Origin: Amborella trichopoda
Lineage: Eukaryota > Streptophyta > Magnoliopsida > Amborellales > Amborellaceae
Direction of reading: 5' to 3'
DNA: 64,000 bases
Assembly: GCF_000471905.2 (NCBI RefSeq)
Contig: NW_006500351.1
Coordinates: 3,794,416-3,858,415, forward strand
In this document: piece after piece, positions 45,481-57,132 of the stretch
How positions within the stretch are numbered: position 1 is the stretch's first letter
How the letters are laid out: each line of letters begins with the position of its first letter
Notes under the pieces: generated by a model
Databases searched by the model: none
What the model saw: only the letters and a program-made list of their open reading frames with translations
What the model was told of the DNA's origin: nothing
Program-made: the position numbers and the translations under genes

Positions 45481-46395
45481 CTGATGCCCTCGAAGAATTT
45501 GTCGGGACCTTGGGGGCTATGACACAGATGGTGAAGGAAGCTATGTCAGCCCCATCTACCCCTACCCCTGATTCGAATGATGGTGGTTTATTAGAGAAGT
45601 TTAGGAGGTTGGCTCTTCTATCCTTCTTAGGGCTTGGGGGAGTAGAAAAGGCTGAGAGATGGAGGAGAAAGATGGAGAAGATATTCAAAGCTTTAATCGA
45701 AAATGATGAACAAAAAGTAAGGCTGGGCACTTTCATGCTTGAAGGGGATGCTGAACACTGGTGGGGCTCGGTAGAACAATCGTGGGAAAGATCAGGACAG
45801 AGATGAACTGGGAGAATTTTCTAGAAGCCTTTAACAAAAAACTACTTCTCTGATTCAGTATGGGAGCGAAAATAAGTAGAGTTTATTGAGCTGCAGCAAG
45901 CGAATTTAACTGTGGAGCAGTATGCAACCTAGTTTGTGGGGTTGTTAAAGTATGTGCCACACATCATTAATACTGAGGTGCGGAAAGCTAGAAATTTCGG
46001 AAGAGGCCTCAGCCCGGAAATAAGGCGGGGGGTGGTATCAGCCAATTTAAAGACCTTTTCCCTTTAGTGGATCTGACTGTGAGGATAGAAAGGGAAGATG
46101 AAGAATCCAGGGTGGGAGGAAACTGGAAGATGAGACCAGCCTAATATGGAAACTCGGTGAGGAAAGCTCGACCACCACTGAAGAGGAACTTTCAGGGAAG
46201 AGAAAATCTGAGAGGCAAGAAGATTCTGAGAACATTGCCGAGTGATGTAAGAGAAAATTGATGCCCGCTATGCCCGCACTGTGGGAAGGACAATCGCTCG
46301 ACGACTGATTGCCAAAGGAAGATAGGGGCATGCTTTAGATGTGGCAAGCCTGGCCACCAGATTAGAGATTTCCCAGTAAGGGGGCCTGAGGACCA
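45481..46395 (+). pseudogene. Tekay gag remnant
   Basis: DLQSDALEEFVGTLGAMTQM opens directly at the LTR junction. Next come ERWRRKMEKIFKAL and GTFMLEGDAEHWWG, the Ty3 capsid signature (W...ME..F, ...ML.G.A..WW). Next is, in another frame, IELQQANLTVEQYA then FVGLLKYVPHII, and lastly a CCHC knuckle at about 46330-46372, CFRCGKPGHQIRDFP, whose final Cys is Phe. Frameshifts near 45805 and 45835 and a lost zinc ligand make it inactive. The usual N-terminal part is missing because of the LTR-gag deletion. Confidence 0.8.
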
Positions 46396-49300
46396 ACCAA
46401 AGACTCAAGGTCAGGTGTTTGCTCTTATCGAGCATGAAGTTAAGGCATCCACTTCAGTCATTCGAGGTATGCTCTCTGTTTGTGGCATTGAAGGAAAAAA
46501 TTTTATTGATCCTTGATTTACACACTCTTTTGTTACATCTCACTTTGCATACCACATAAATGGTAGACCTTCTTTGCTTGACTGGTTATTGTTAGTATGC
46601 ACAACTATGGGAGGATCTATGGAAACTGATACTGTTTATACACATTTTGGGGTTTTAGTTGAAGGGTGTGGTGAGCTGCATATAGATTTGATATTGTTAG
46701 ATATCCAAGACTTTGATGTTATTTTGGGCATGGACTGGCTATCCACACATCATGCTACTGTAAATTGTCATGATAAGACTGTAACCCTTAGACGCCCAAA
46801 CCAACTTGAGTTGAACTTTAATGGCATCGAGGATGTTACTCCTCTGCATTTTATTTCGGCTATTCGGGCTTCCCGTTTGCTGACTAAAAGTTATGTTGGG
46901 TATCTAGCTTACATAGTGGAAAATCGGGATGATTGGTCTAACTTAGAAGAGATATCAATGGTGAGAGAATACCCGGAGGTCTTTCTCGAAGAGTTAACCT
47001 CTATTCCCCCAATGAGAGAAATAGAATTTGAGATAAATGTCATTCTTGGTACCGTCCCCATCTCCAAAGCCCCGTATAGAATGGCCCCAGCAAAATTAAA
47101 GGAGTTAAGAGAGAAATTACGAGAGGTACTAGAGAAGGGTTTTATTCGACGTAGTGTGTCACCCTGGGATGCGCCTTTCTTATTTGTTAAAAAGAAGGAT
47201 GGGCCTTTGAGGCTTGTATAGACTATCGGCAACTGAACCAGGTCACTATGAAAAACAAGTACCCCTTGCCTAGAATTGATGACCTTTTTGGTCAACTCCA
47301 TGGGGCCCAAGTATTCTCCAAGATCGACCTTCGGTCGGGTTACCATCAACTGCGAGTCAAGGAAGAAGATGTATCTAATACTTAATTTAGGACTCATTAT
47401 GGTCACTACAAGTTCTTAGTAATGCCCTTTGGGCTGACTAATGCCCCGATCACTTTTATGGATTTGATGAATAGGGTGTTTAGACTCTTTCTGGATAACT
47501 TTGTGGTGGTTTTTATAAATGACATTCTGGTATAATCTAAGAATCTAGAAGAGCCTGAACAACATTTGAGGATGGTCCTCTAGACTCTAAAAACAAAGAA
47601 GTTATATGTTAAACTTGGGAAAAACAAGTTTTGGATTTCAAGTGTGGTTTCCTTTGGGCATGGTATTTCTAAGGATAGGGTCGCAGTTGACCCTTGTAAG
47701 ATTGAAGCCGTGCTTAATGGGGAAGACCGACAAATGTGATAGAAGTCCATAGTTTTTGGGCCTTGTCAGATATTATTGGCGCTTTGTAGAAGGTTTTTCA
47801 AAGATAACACTTCCCCTGACTCGCCTGACCCAGAAAGGGGTAAAATTTATATGGACAGATGACTATGAGAAGAGTCTCCAAGAATTAAAGAAGAGATTGA
47901 CTACAACCCGAATACTAACTTTGCTCGAAGGAAATGAAGGTTTTGTAATCTACACTGATGCTTCCCATAAGGAACTAGGGTGTGTCTTAATGCAGCAAGA
48001 GAAAGTTATAGCTTATGCCTCCAGACAGTTAAAGCCGCACGAGCAAAATTATCCAATTCATGACTTAGAACTCTCGACTGTGGTTTTTGCCTTAAAAATT
48101 TGGAGACATTATCTCTATGGAGCCCAGTTCAAGATATTGACAAATCATAAGAGCCTCAAGTATTTATTTTCTTAAAAGGAATTGAATATGAGACAAAGGA
48201 GATGGATGGACCTACTGAATGATTATGATTGCACCATCAACTACCAACCAAGCAAAACAAATGTAGTAGCTGACGCTTTGAGTCGGAAACCCTCAATATC
48301 AGTGGCACATTTGATGGCCCGAGAAATGAAACAGATAGAGGATGCAGTGGAGTGGCGCTCGACCTTACCCTCTAGTTCTAAGAAAGGAATAACAGGTATA
48401 AGGGTAGAACCTCAACTCTTTCAACAAATCAAGGTAGCCCAAAAGGTAGACCCTCAGTTGAGTAAAATTTTGGGAGACTTAAAGCAGGAAAAAGAAATAG
48501 ATTTTTCTATCAGTAGTGATGATTTGTTAAGATTTAGAGAACGGGTATGCGTCCCAAGTGATGAGAATATAAAAAGAGCTATTCTAGTGCACCACTCCCG
48601 TTATACTGTGCACCTAGGAAGCAATGAAGAATATTTCATGAAGAAAGATGTGGCACAATTTGTTTTTAAATGTCTGATCTGTCAGCACGTGAATGCTGAG
48701 CACCAAAGACCGGCTAGACTGTTGTAACCCTTACCTGTGCTTGGATGGAAGTGGGAACACATCACCATGGACTTTGTGTCCGGTTTGCCAAGCTCAGGAT
48801 TGAGTCATGATAGTGTTTGGGTTATTGTGGACCGATTGACTAAGGCTGAAAATTTCTTATCGATCTGCACCACCTATACCCTTGATAAACTGACTCAGCT
48901 GTATGTTAAGGAAATAGTAAGGCTGCATGGAGTACTTGTCAGCATTGTGTCCGACATGGACTCTAGATTTCCTTCAATATTTTGGAGCAGTCTACAATCA
49001 GCATTGGGGACAAGACTTACCTTCAGTACTGCTTTTCACCCCCAGACTGATGGATAGTCAGAGAGGATCGTTCAAACCTTAGAAGATATGTTGAGAGCTT
49101 GTGTTACTTACTTCAAAGGAAATTGGGACGATTACCTACCCTTAGTAGAATTTGCATACAAAAATAGTTTCCAGGCCAATATTCAAATGGCACCTTATGA
49201 AGCTTTATACGAGAGAAAGTGCAGATCGCCGGTGTGTTGAGATGAAGTCAACCAAAGGAAACTCTTAGGGCTGGAAATTGTTTAAGTAACCTTAGAGAAG

Positions 49301-49800
49301 ATTGCCCTAATTCGAGAAAGGCTTAAAACAACTCAGAGTCGGCAGAAGAGTTATGCTGATAATCACCGAAGGGACCTTGAATTTGAAGTAGGGGATAAGG
49401 TATTCTTTAAGAATTGCCAACAAAGGGAATTATGGGGTTTGGAAAGAAAGGGAAGGTAAGTCCACGATTCATTAGACCTATTGAAATATTAGAAAGAATC
49501 GGAGTCGAGGCATACCGACTAGCCTTGCCTCCCGAGTTGGCCAATATTCATAATGTTTTTCATATTTCATTATTGAGGAAGTATCAACCTGATCCATCCC
49601 ACGCCTTGAGGTACCCATCCCAATCAAGGCAGACTTAACCTGTGTGGACCAACCAATTGAGATTCTAAAAAGAAGGGTTCAAGTGTTGCGCAACAAAGAG
49701 ATTTCCTTGGTTCGGGTTTTATGGTAGTATCATTCACGAGATGAATCGACGTGGGAGCGAGAAGATAAAATTTGAGCACTGTACCCTTGTTTATTCGATT
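46396..49800 (+). pseudogene. Tekay pol remnant (protease, RT, RNase H, integrase, chromodomain-like end)
   Basis: Protease near 46490: FIDP-stop-FTHSF replaces the DSG site. RT from about 47050: [38 protein letters not shown], then after a frameshift [20 protein letters not shown], and FINDILV where the first Asp of the catalytic pair is Asn. RNase H (47756-48178): [32 protein letters not shown], and ILTNHKSL with Asn for Asp. Integrase (about 48560-49230): a partial HHCC block (VHHSRY, CLICQ), TMDFVSGLP, IVSDMDSRF and FHPQTDG followed by a stop. The end (49414-49790) has SPRFIRPIEI, PPELANIHNVFHISLLRKY, and a chromodomain-like PIEILKRRVQVLRNKEI then LYPCLFD. Many stops, frameshifts and catalytic changes make it dead. 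Confidence 0.85.
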
Positions 49801-49825
49801 AATGATTTTGAAGACAAAATCTTTT

Positions 49826-49839
49826 TAAGGGGGGGATGA
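49826..49839 (+). other. Polypurine tract of Tekay element
   Basis: TTAAGGGGGGGATGA directly before the LTR start TGTGACGACCC, the usual Gypsy layout. Confidence 0.8.
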
Positions 49840-52800
49840 TGTGACGACCCAAGCATTTCCCGACCAGCTAAAAGGCATGACAGGATAGGGAAGTGTTTCA
49901 GCGCCGACAAGGTAGGAGTGAGAGGCCAACGCCGGCTGGGTAGGAGTGAGAGGCCAGCGTCGACTGGAGTTGTGTGGAGAAGCACCAGCGTCGGCTGGGT
50001 AGGAGTGAGAGGTCAGCGCCGGCTGGAGTTGTGTGGAGAAGTGCCAGTTCTGGCTAGGGAGGAGTGAGAGGCCAATGCCGGCTAGAGTTGTGTGAAGAAG
50101 CACCAGCGTCGGCTGGGTCGGAGTGAGAGGCCAACGCCGGCTGGAGTTGTGTGGAGAAGCACCAACGTCGGCTAAGTAGGAGTGAGAGGTCAGCGCCGGC
50201 TGAAGTGGTGTGGAGAAGCCCCAGTGCCGGCTGTAGTGGTGTGGAGAAGCCCCAGTGCAGGCTGAGTAGGAGTGAGAGGCCAGCGTCGGGTGGATTTGCG
50301 TGGAGAAGTGTCAGCGCCCTCTAGGTAGGAGTGAGAGGCCAGTGCCGGCTGAAGTTGTGAGAAGAAGCACCAGCGCCAATTGAGTTGCCCAGTGCCTGTT
50401 GGGGAGTGCAGCACCAACTGAAGTTGTGGCCAGCACCGGTTGGAAGGAGGAGAAGTGTGCCAGCGCCGGCTGAGTAGAGAGCCCAACACTACCTGTGTAG
50501 AGGGTCAGCGCCGGCTATGTCTCTGACATGCATGAGTTGGAGGTGGCACTTGTTTAATGCATGCTAGTGTGGGTGCCACTTGTCCAGATTTTGAGCCTCC
50601 ATGGTGACACTTAGCCGCCCCAAACATGAGAATACTTAAGCCTCTTCTCTCACCCACACCCCTCATTCTTACCTCTCTCTCTCTCTCTAAGATACAAAGT
50701 GGAAGAAGTGACTTTGTGAGCAGCCATAATTGGGAGGGTGAGAGGTGTGAGCAAAGGTTGGAGAAGGCCCCATTATTAATTAGGTAAGTGGATCCATTAC
50801 CCTTGTATTGGAGTCATGGGAATGTATGGAAACTTAGGTATGTGCATGAGCAATAGAAGAGTATGTGATGTAGAAAACCTTAGGCCTTTTTCAATGGAAA
50901 TTTGGGGTTTTGTTCTATGATAATGATGAATGTAAGAATGGAATTGTGATTCTTAGATTATATAAGAAATGCATGTTATGTGTGTGTACATTGTGAGAGA
51001 ATGAATGTTATCATGTTCTTCATTATGAAATGATGGTTATGGAATGCATTCTTGACACATGTTAAATGAAACCATGAAATTCAAGGAATATATGTTTTCT
51101 TGAATGAAGCTTTTGAACAGCCAAATAGAGTCCAATTGATCTTAAACTACCACTGTTGGAAAGATACATGAGCTTAGTAAAATTTTTGTTTTTTCCCACT
51201 GTTGAAATTCTTTACAAAAATGAAGTTATATTTCGAAATGAAAGGGTATGTTGCTGTGGACTGTTTCCCTGAATTTGTCATTAATACCATTGTGTTCCTC
51301 GATTTTAACTAACCAAACGATGTCTATTTTCAGCCAAACCACAACCTTTTGAAATACATTTGAATGGGTTAAAAGTTGAATGGAGAAAATACTTTGAAAT
51401 TCTCTCTAGATTGAAAGTTAACGCTTCGTTTTATAAAGGTATGTCACTGTGGATAGTTTTAGTAAAAGCACAGATTTAACGCCTCTGATGTCACCGAATT
51501 TGAATGACCAAAAAGTATCCATTTCATCCCAAATCCCTGCGATTGGAGCCGGTTATGAGTCATCTCTAATTCACGTGTTGAGCACTTTTCGAGAGTCCTT
51601 CTTGATTTTGAAACATGGGCAGAATTTCAAAGATATGCCATTGTCTTCACTGCACAACAGATTTCAGATGAAATGTCTCTGTTCTTGGGTTCTTTTGAGG
51701 GGACAAATAAGGTCCAATTGCGCTAAGACCACCCCTAATTGAAAGATAGCCATGTCTAACATAAAATTGATTTTGAAACTATCTAGATTTCCAAATGAAC
51801 TGAAACGTATAGCCTTGTTTTGACTTGGATGTCACTGCCTGAATTTTTAGAAGGTGTGACATCGATAGTTTGACCCTGTTATATGAACTCTGATTCTGTT
51901 ATATGGTCTCTGACTTTGTTATATGAACTCTTACTCTGATATATGAACTTTGATTCTATTATATGGACTCTGCCTCTGTTATATGAACTCTGACTCTGTT
52001 ATGTGAACTCTGAATCTGTTCTATGAACTCGGACTCTGTTATATGAGCTTTGACTCTGTTATATAAGATCTGATTCTGTTATATGGACTCTAACTCTGTT
52101 ACATGAACTCTGATTCTGTTACAATAACTTTGATATATCTGATACGGGCCAGTACGCAATGAGTCCTTCATTAGTAATGGATATTCTGATTATGTTACAT
52201 GATTATGTTATTCTGCGATTTTGGCCACTACGCAATGGGTCCTCCATTGGTAATGGATATTCTGAATTCTATTACATGCATTTTGATTCTGGTCAATACT
52301 CTGATTCTTTGACAACTATGCAAAGGGTCCCCCATTGGTAGTTAGGTTTTCTATACCTCGATTCCTATGATAGGAGTGGAGTCGAAATGTAATTGTATTT
52401 GACTGAGAGGGTCACACCCCCCTCGAATTTTTCTTAGCACTACACATTGGTTCCTCCAATGGTAGTGTAACGCCCTCTTACCAAGGGCACAAGTGAGGGT
52501 CATTCCTTGTAAGGTCGCAGCCTATCAAAAACCCCAAAGCGCATTGGGGATTATGTGCGTGAGTGAAGACAGTACGAAGTAGGGCCTCTACTTGTCATTG
52601 TCCTTCCACCTGAAGGAGGGTAGAACCTCCAAGCTCAGGATTGGCTTAACCTGATCACTGTGGCTTCTACTTCGGGAGTTAACTACTCTGTTCGGCTTGT
52701 CTGAATTCTGGATTCTGTAAGATTATCTGACTGTAACTGTGATATACAAGTAATGCTCCATTAACTGATTATGATTCTTTTATATGGCCTTCATGTGCAC

Positions 52801-53348
52801 TCTGATATGTGACCATACTCTGTAAGACAAAATGCGATTTCTGATGAATTATGAGCATGTTATCATATATATACTGATAGTCAGGGATGCAAGGGTAGTG
52901 ATCTACTTGCTGGGCTTTTAGCTCATTTCATCTTAATTTCATAACTGTAGAGTGAAGGGTGGTGGCAGTTGTGCTCAAGGTGGGTGGCAGATTGAGAGCT
53001 TGATGCCTAAGGTTAAAGAGTTTGAGAAGCCGTCTTCTGGAGACCTTCATAGTATGTTTTGGTGATTTCAACAATTTGATGTATTCCACATTTTGAGCAT
53101 TTTTGGGCCAGTAGTGCCTTAACAAAATTGTAAAGACTTTTGATTTGGGAAGAAATGAATTGGTTGTACTTTTGGTATTGATAATTTTTGGATTTATGGA
53201 CTTATTTTAGTTTTCTTTCATGGTTTTCTCTCGATTCCGTGTTTTTAATGCGTTGATGCCACTTCCCCCTAAGTGATGTACGCGACCTCCGGTCGCGATC
53301 CCGTGCTCTGTCGCCCTCCGGAAGGGGTTAGGAGGCAAGGTCGCGACA
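49840..53348 (+). repeat. 3' LTR of Tekay element
   Basis: 3509 bp from TGTGACGACCC to GTCGCGACA, the more complete LTR copy. It carries the 59-bp minisatellite (49895-50525), a short (CT)n at about 50672, the 190-bp modules (51115-51850), the 22-bp minisatellite (51865-52140), and repeats of 'cactacgcaatgggtcctcca' around 52150-52470. Its last 60 bp or so (CGCGATCCCGTGC...GGTCGCGACA) are absent from the left copy. Confidence 0.9.
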
Positions 53349-54160
53349 GGAAAAGTCTTCACAATCATGATGCAAAGCTTCGCACCTCCTGAAGCTCGCC
53401 AGAAAAGTCCCCAAGGCTCCTCCAAGGGACAAGAATTACATTGGGGGTTAGAAGAAAGAAAGGGACAAGAATTACATTGGGGGTTAGAAGACTAGCGATG
53501 GCCCCTCCAAGGGTATGCTCTTGAAGATCTCCTTTCACTCCAAAGAGGGGGTCTCTTTCACTCTCTCTCTCTCTCCAAAAAGAAAATAAAATAAAAGAGA
53601 TGGGTGAAAATGCACCCATCCACCTTTTTAAACAAAGCTTGGACGGACTGCCCCCTCTCTCTCGCGTGAAATATTCGGGTTTGTGCCTAAGGCGGACCCA
53701 TCTCTTCTTCCCTCGCTTATCACTCCTCTTCTCTCTTGCACAACGAAAAATCTCGGGTCCACACTTAGGGCGGACCTGTTCTTATTCGCTCTCCTATCAC
53801 TCTTCTTCTCTATCACACAACGAAAAACCTCGGGTCTACGCCGAGGGAGGACCCGTCAGTTTTTCCATCTCTTAACCCTTTTCTTTCCCCCCTGATGTCA
53901 AAGAGCACTTACCATTCTAGCTCCCTACCCTCATATCGTTCTCTCTCCCTCATTTGTCACCTAGACCCGCGCTTAAGGCAGGTTAGTCATCTATTCTCCC
54001 CTCATCTCTCTCGCTCACTATCAATTCCACGGACACACGTCTAGGGAGGTTCGTCACTTTCTAATTCTATTTTCTTCTCGTCTCTCTCTCATGCACTTAA
54101 ACACATGGACCCGTGCCTAAGGGCGGGTCCATTACCCTTTCCCAATTCATTCCCTTTAAG
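53349..54160 (+). repeat. CT-rich block with GGACCC/GGGTCC stem-loop motifs, right of Tekay insertion
   Basis: 53426-53497 is a 36-bp tandem duplication ('gggacaagaattacattggg'). From 53680 the same hairpin motif as in the Tat LTRs recurs near 53681, 53756, 53832, 53962, 54028 and 54107. The best is 54107-54130: GGACCCGTGCC, loop, then GGGCGGGTCC. The motifs are separated by CT-rich DNA and the phrase 'cacaacgaaaaa.ctcgggtc'. This block lies outside both LTRs, so the motif array exists three times in the element. Confidence 0.6.
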
Positions 54161-57132
54161 GGAAATTCTCTCTTATCTATCAACTAACTCACACTAACCC
54201 ATGGTTTATGGTTTAACCATGAGCTCATCATACACCTATGCACATTTGTCACAAGGTCGTCAGAGGCACTTTGCTCCTTGTTCTACCTACACACTAACCC
54301 CCTAGTGGGTAACTTTCACCAATAAAGAGCTCAGAACCCTGAGCTCAATAGCCCCCTTTTTAAACCCTCTAAGGTTCAAATCATAAGCTTATTAACCTAG
54401 TGAAACCCTGGATTCTTCTAAATATCTTTGATGGGATCCGTGCTACCCATCCAAGATTCACTTTCAAAACCTACTTTTAAACCTATTAAATCCAATAATC
54501 TTAAAAATGATGCACTACACCCAAGTCATCATCGTTATTAAGGATATTTTCTATCCTTAATATGCCTAATCCTCAGCAAAGACATATCCTTAATGTGCCT
54601 AATCCCCAATGAAAATACATTGAGCATTTTTGCGAGGATATTCTTGTCCGGAGCAGGTTCAAACACCACTAGAGATGCACCTTTGCATAAAATTCTAGCA
54701 ATTGTGGTCAACCCTATCATTTGGTTGATGCATGGCTCACAAAAACTATGACTACCACTATAGACCCTGATGACTCAAAAACCATGGGAATCTCAATCTC
54801 CCCATCAGCTTGACCTATTATCCCTGAGAGTCAGAAATTACTCTTATCATTAAAATTCCATTCACCAACTCAGACAATATCAAAAACCATCCTTAAAACC
54901 CCTAAGCTTCACCTCAGAACTCCATTATCCCCATGGAGCTATACCAAAATATTCCCCATTCACTTGAGGCTTCATAAGACCTCATGAGTAATATCATGCT
55001 TGAAGAGTCACAGGAACCCCTAATGGTCCATCATCTCTAGTGGAGCACTATTTCCAATAGACAATCACCCCAATGGTCTGTCACTTCATTGGTCTATGAT
55101 CCCCAGTGAGTCACTACCCCCAATGGTGCGGATACACTATGATCAGTATCTGGAACATGTTATACCTCCATCACCCAAGGGAACCTTTCAACCCCCAGAG
55201 AGGTAATCATTTCTTTATCTTGCAAACATATATTATCCCTAAGGAGTTTTCATGCATCAGTTATCTACTGGTCCACTTAAAACCCCTATACCACCAGACA
55301 AGTGTGAGTCATTCATCACCTTGCATAACCCAAAGACATCTTTGGTCGTGTTCACCCTCCTAATAAAAAGCCTCACCCATGGGATCAGTTACCCCAGTGA
55401 GCCTTGTACAGTTATGACCCCTCCATCTTATGCATCATCAAGGAGGAACCTTTTATATATAAAAATAAAGAAGCCAGGCATGATGAGCATCCAATGAGGA
55501 TCGTCATGAGTGAAAGTGAGAACTTCAAATAGACATAGTCACGAAGCTATAGGTAAGATTGCCAGAAATAAAAATTGGGTAAGGTAAAAACCCATAAGGG
55601 CACCTTGAGTAAAGATGAAAGACGGGCATGGCCATACAGCCATAAGTAAAAGTGTTCTAAAAATAGAAAACAGGGTTTGGTGAAAACCTGAAAGGACACC
55701 ATGAGTAAAAAAGGAAATAAAAAGTAGACGTGACCTCGAAGTCATGGGCTAAGAGCCTCAATAAACGAAGAAGTTTGTGAAAACCCTTCTTTAGCGCCAC
55801 TTTCATCCAATTCAGATGAAAACCCAAGAGGGCGTCTGGACTAATAAATAAGTTAATGTAGTAGTTGACCAAAGACGGCATCAACCAATTACAACAAAAA
55901 GTTTGATGGTCTAGGAATCAATACCCTCCATGGGTACCTTACCATCAAGAGCAAAAAGAGCTTAAGAAAATCCAGTAACTTGGGTTAGCCTTGTTGAAGG
56001 GCCCCTGAAGATCAGAAGAATTATCAAGATGGAAAGTCAGAAAAGCCATTTGGCGAAGAGATTCTCCAATCCAAGACGTCAACAAAAATAAGAAGAGTGC
56101 ATTGACAACTCGAGATAGAAGTTCTTATTGGGCAATTGATTGCCTAGCTTGGATCGATGCCCTGATTTCAAGAGTAACCGTCTTATTAAGGTTCCCATCT
56201 ACTGGCATACTTAAACTTTCAGGATGGCCACTAAAAATCCCTCAACTAAGCCCTAGTATTATCAGGGTTTCAAGCTCCAAAGAGACCATCTTATTAAGGC
56301 CCCTATTCCCGATAGGTTTAGTCTTTCAGAACGGCCACCAAAAAGGCTCTGACTAATCCCAATATATTAGGTGTAAGCCCCCAAATAAACACCACTTATG
56401 CCATCAGTCCAAGTCCTGGTGAAGCAGTTTATACACCCAATTAAGGGTGCCCCTCAAACTGTCTATCTAAAGCAAACTAGACAAGATCAAAGGTTCAGTG
56501 TAAAGGGGGAAGGAATCCCTTAAACAAGGCCCCTCGTCGCTAGCCTTTCCAAAAGAAATATCAAAGGTTCAATGTAAAAGGGTAAGGAAGCCCTTAAGCA
56601 GGGCCCCCTGCCGCGAGCCTTTCAAAGAAAAATCTGACGGATTGGGAAGAAAATCTCCAAGGAAGGCCTGCGACTGCCAGAAATATCTGGATTACGATAA
56701 TACTGGGTTATCAAGCTCTTAAGCAATGTCCCTAGTTGATGGAACTAAAAACACCACTCGATTGGGATCAAGCCCCAATGGAACCCACCATCTGGCTCGT
56801 TAGGAAGTATTGTTGAGCTGGAAAAGGAAGCCCTTCCACAAGGCACCTGATCAACAAGATCCTCCAGAAAACGGACTCTAACAGTATTGAGTTTATCAAG
56901 CCCTTAAAAGATCCCCCAATCATTAGAATCCACTTTGGTCATCCCTCAAGGAAGACGCTTGGCATGATCTCCCCCTCAAGGATCATGTTGATGCCAATGA
57001 TGAAGAAGAAAAATATTGTTGAGAGATAATAAAAACATCTTAGTAAGGATTCGAAAAATGAACTTTGGCAAGGTTTGTTTAGAATGTTACACTTCTCACT
57101 TATCTCGAAGAGTAGTATTCGTTGGGGCAAGT
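54161..57132 (+). other. Non-coding 3' spacer of Tat-type element with tandem modules
   Basis: No gene is supported. It contains short degenerate tandem repeats. 55560-55840 has two to three units of about 107 bp with 'gggt..ggt.aaaaccc.aa.gg.cacc..gagtaaa'. 56160-56380 has two units with 'cttattaaggttccc' and 'tt.cagga.ggccac.aaaa'. 56486-56640 has two units of 74 bp with 'atcaaaggttca.tgtaaa' and 'cccttaa.ca.ggcccc'. Such arrays between pol and the 3' LTR are typical of Tat/Ogre elements. A purine-rich TTGGGGCAAGT at 57122-57132 is the likely polypurine tract. Confidence 0.55.

Larger units (their letters stand above)
41467..53348 (+). mobile_element. Tekay-type Ty3/Gypsy chromovirus, nested and inactive
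   Basis: LTRs starting TGTGAC(A/G)ACCC lie at 41467 and 49840. The right one ends GTCGCGACA at 53348. Flanks TGAAA (41462-41466) and GGAAA (53349-53353) are a near-perfect 5-bp target duplication. The interior (about 45481-49839) encodes gag, protease, RT, RNase H, integrase and a terminal chromodomain-like segment in the order of chromoviruses, all interrupted by stops. A polypurine tract AAGGGGGGGATGA precedes the right LTR. The element sits inside the Tat-type element and its LTRs are visibly more alike than those of its host, consistent with a later insertion. Confidence 0.88.
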
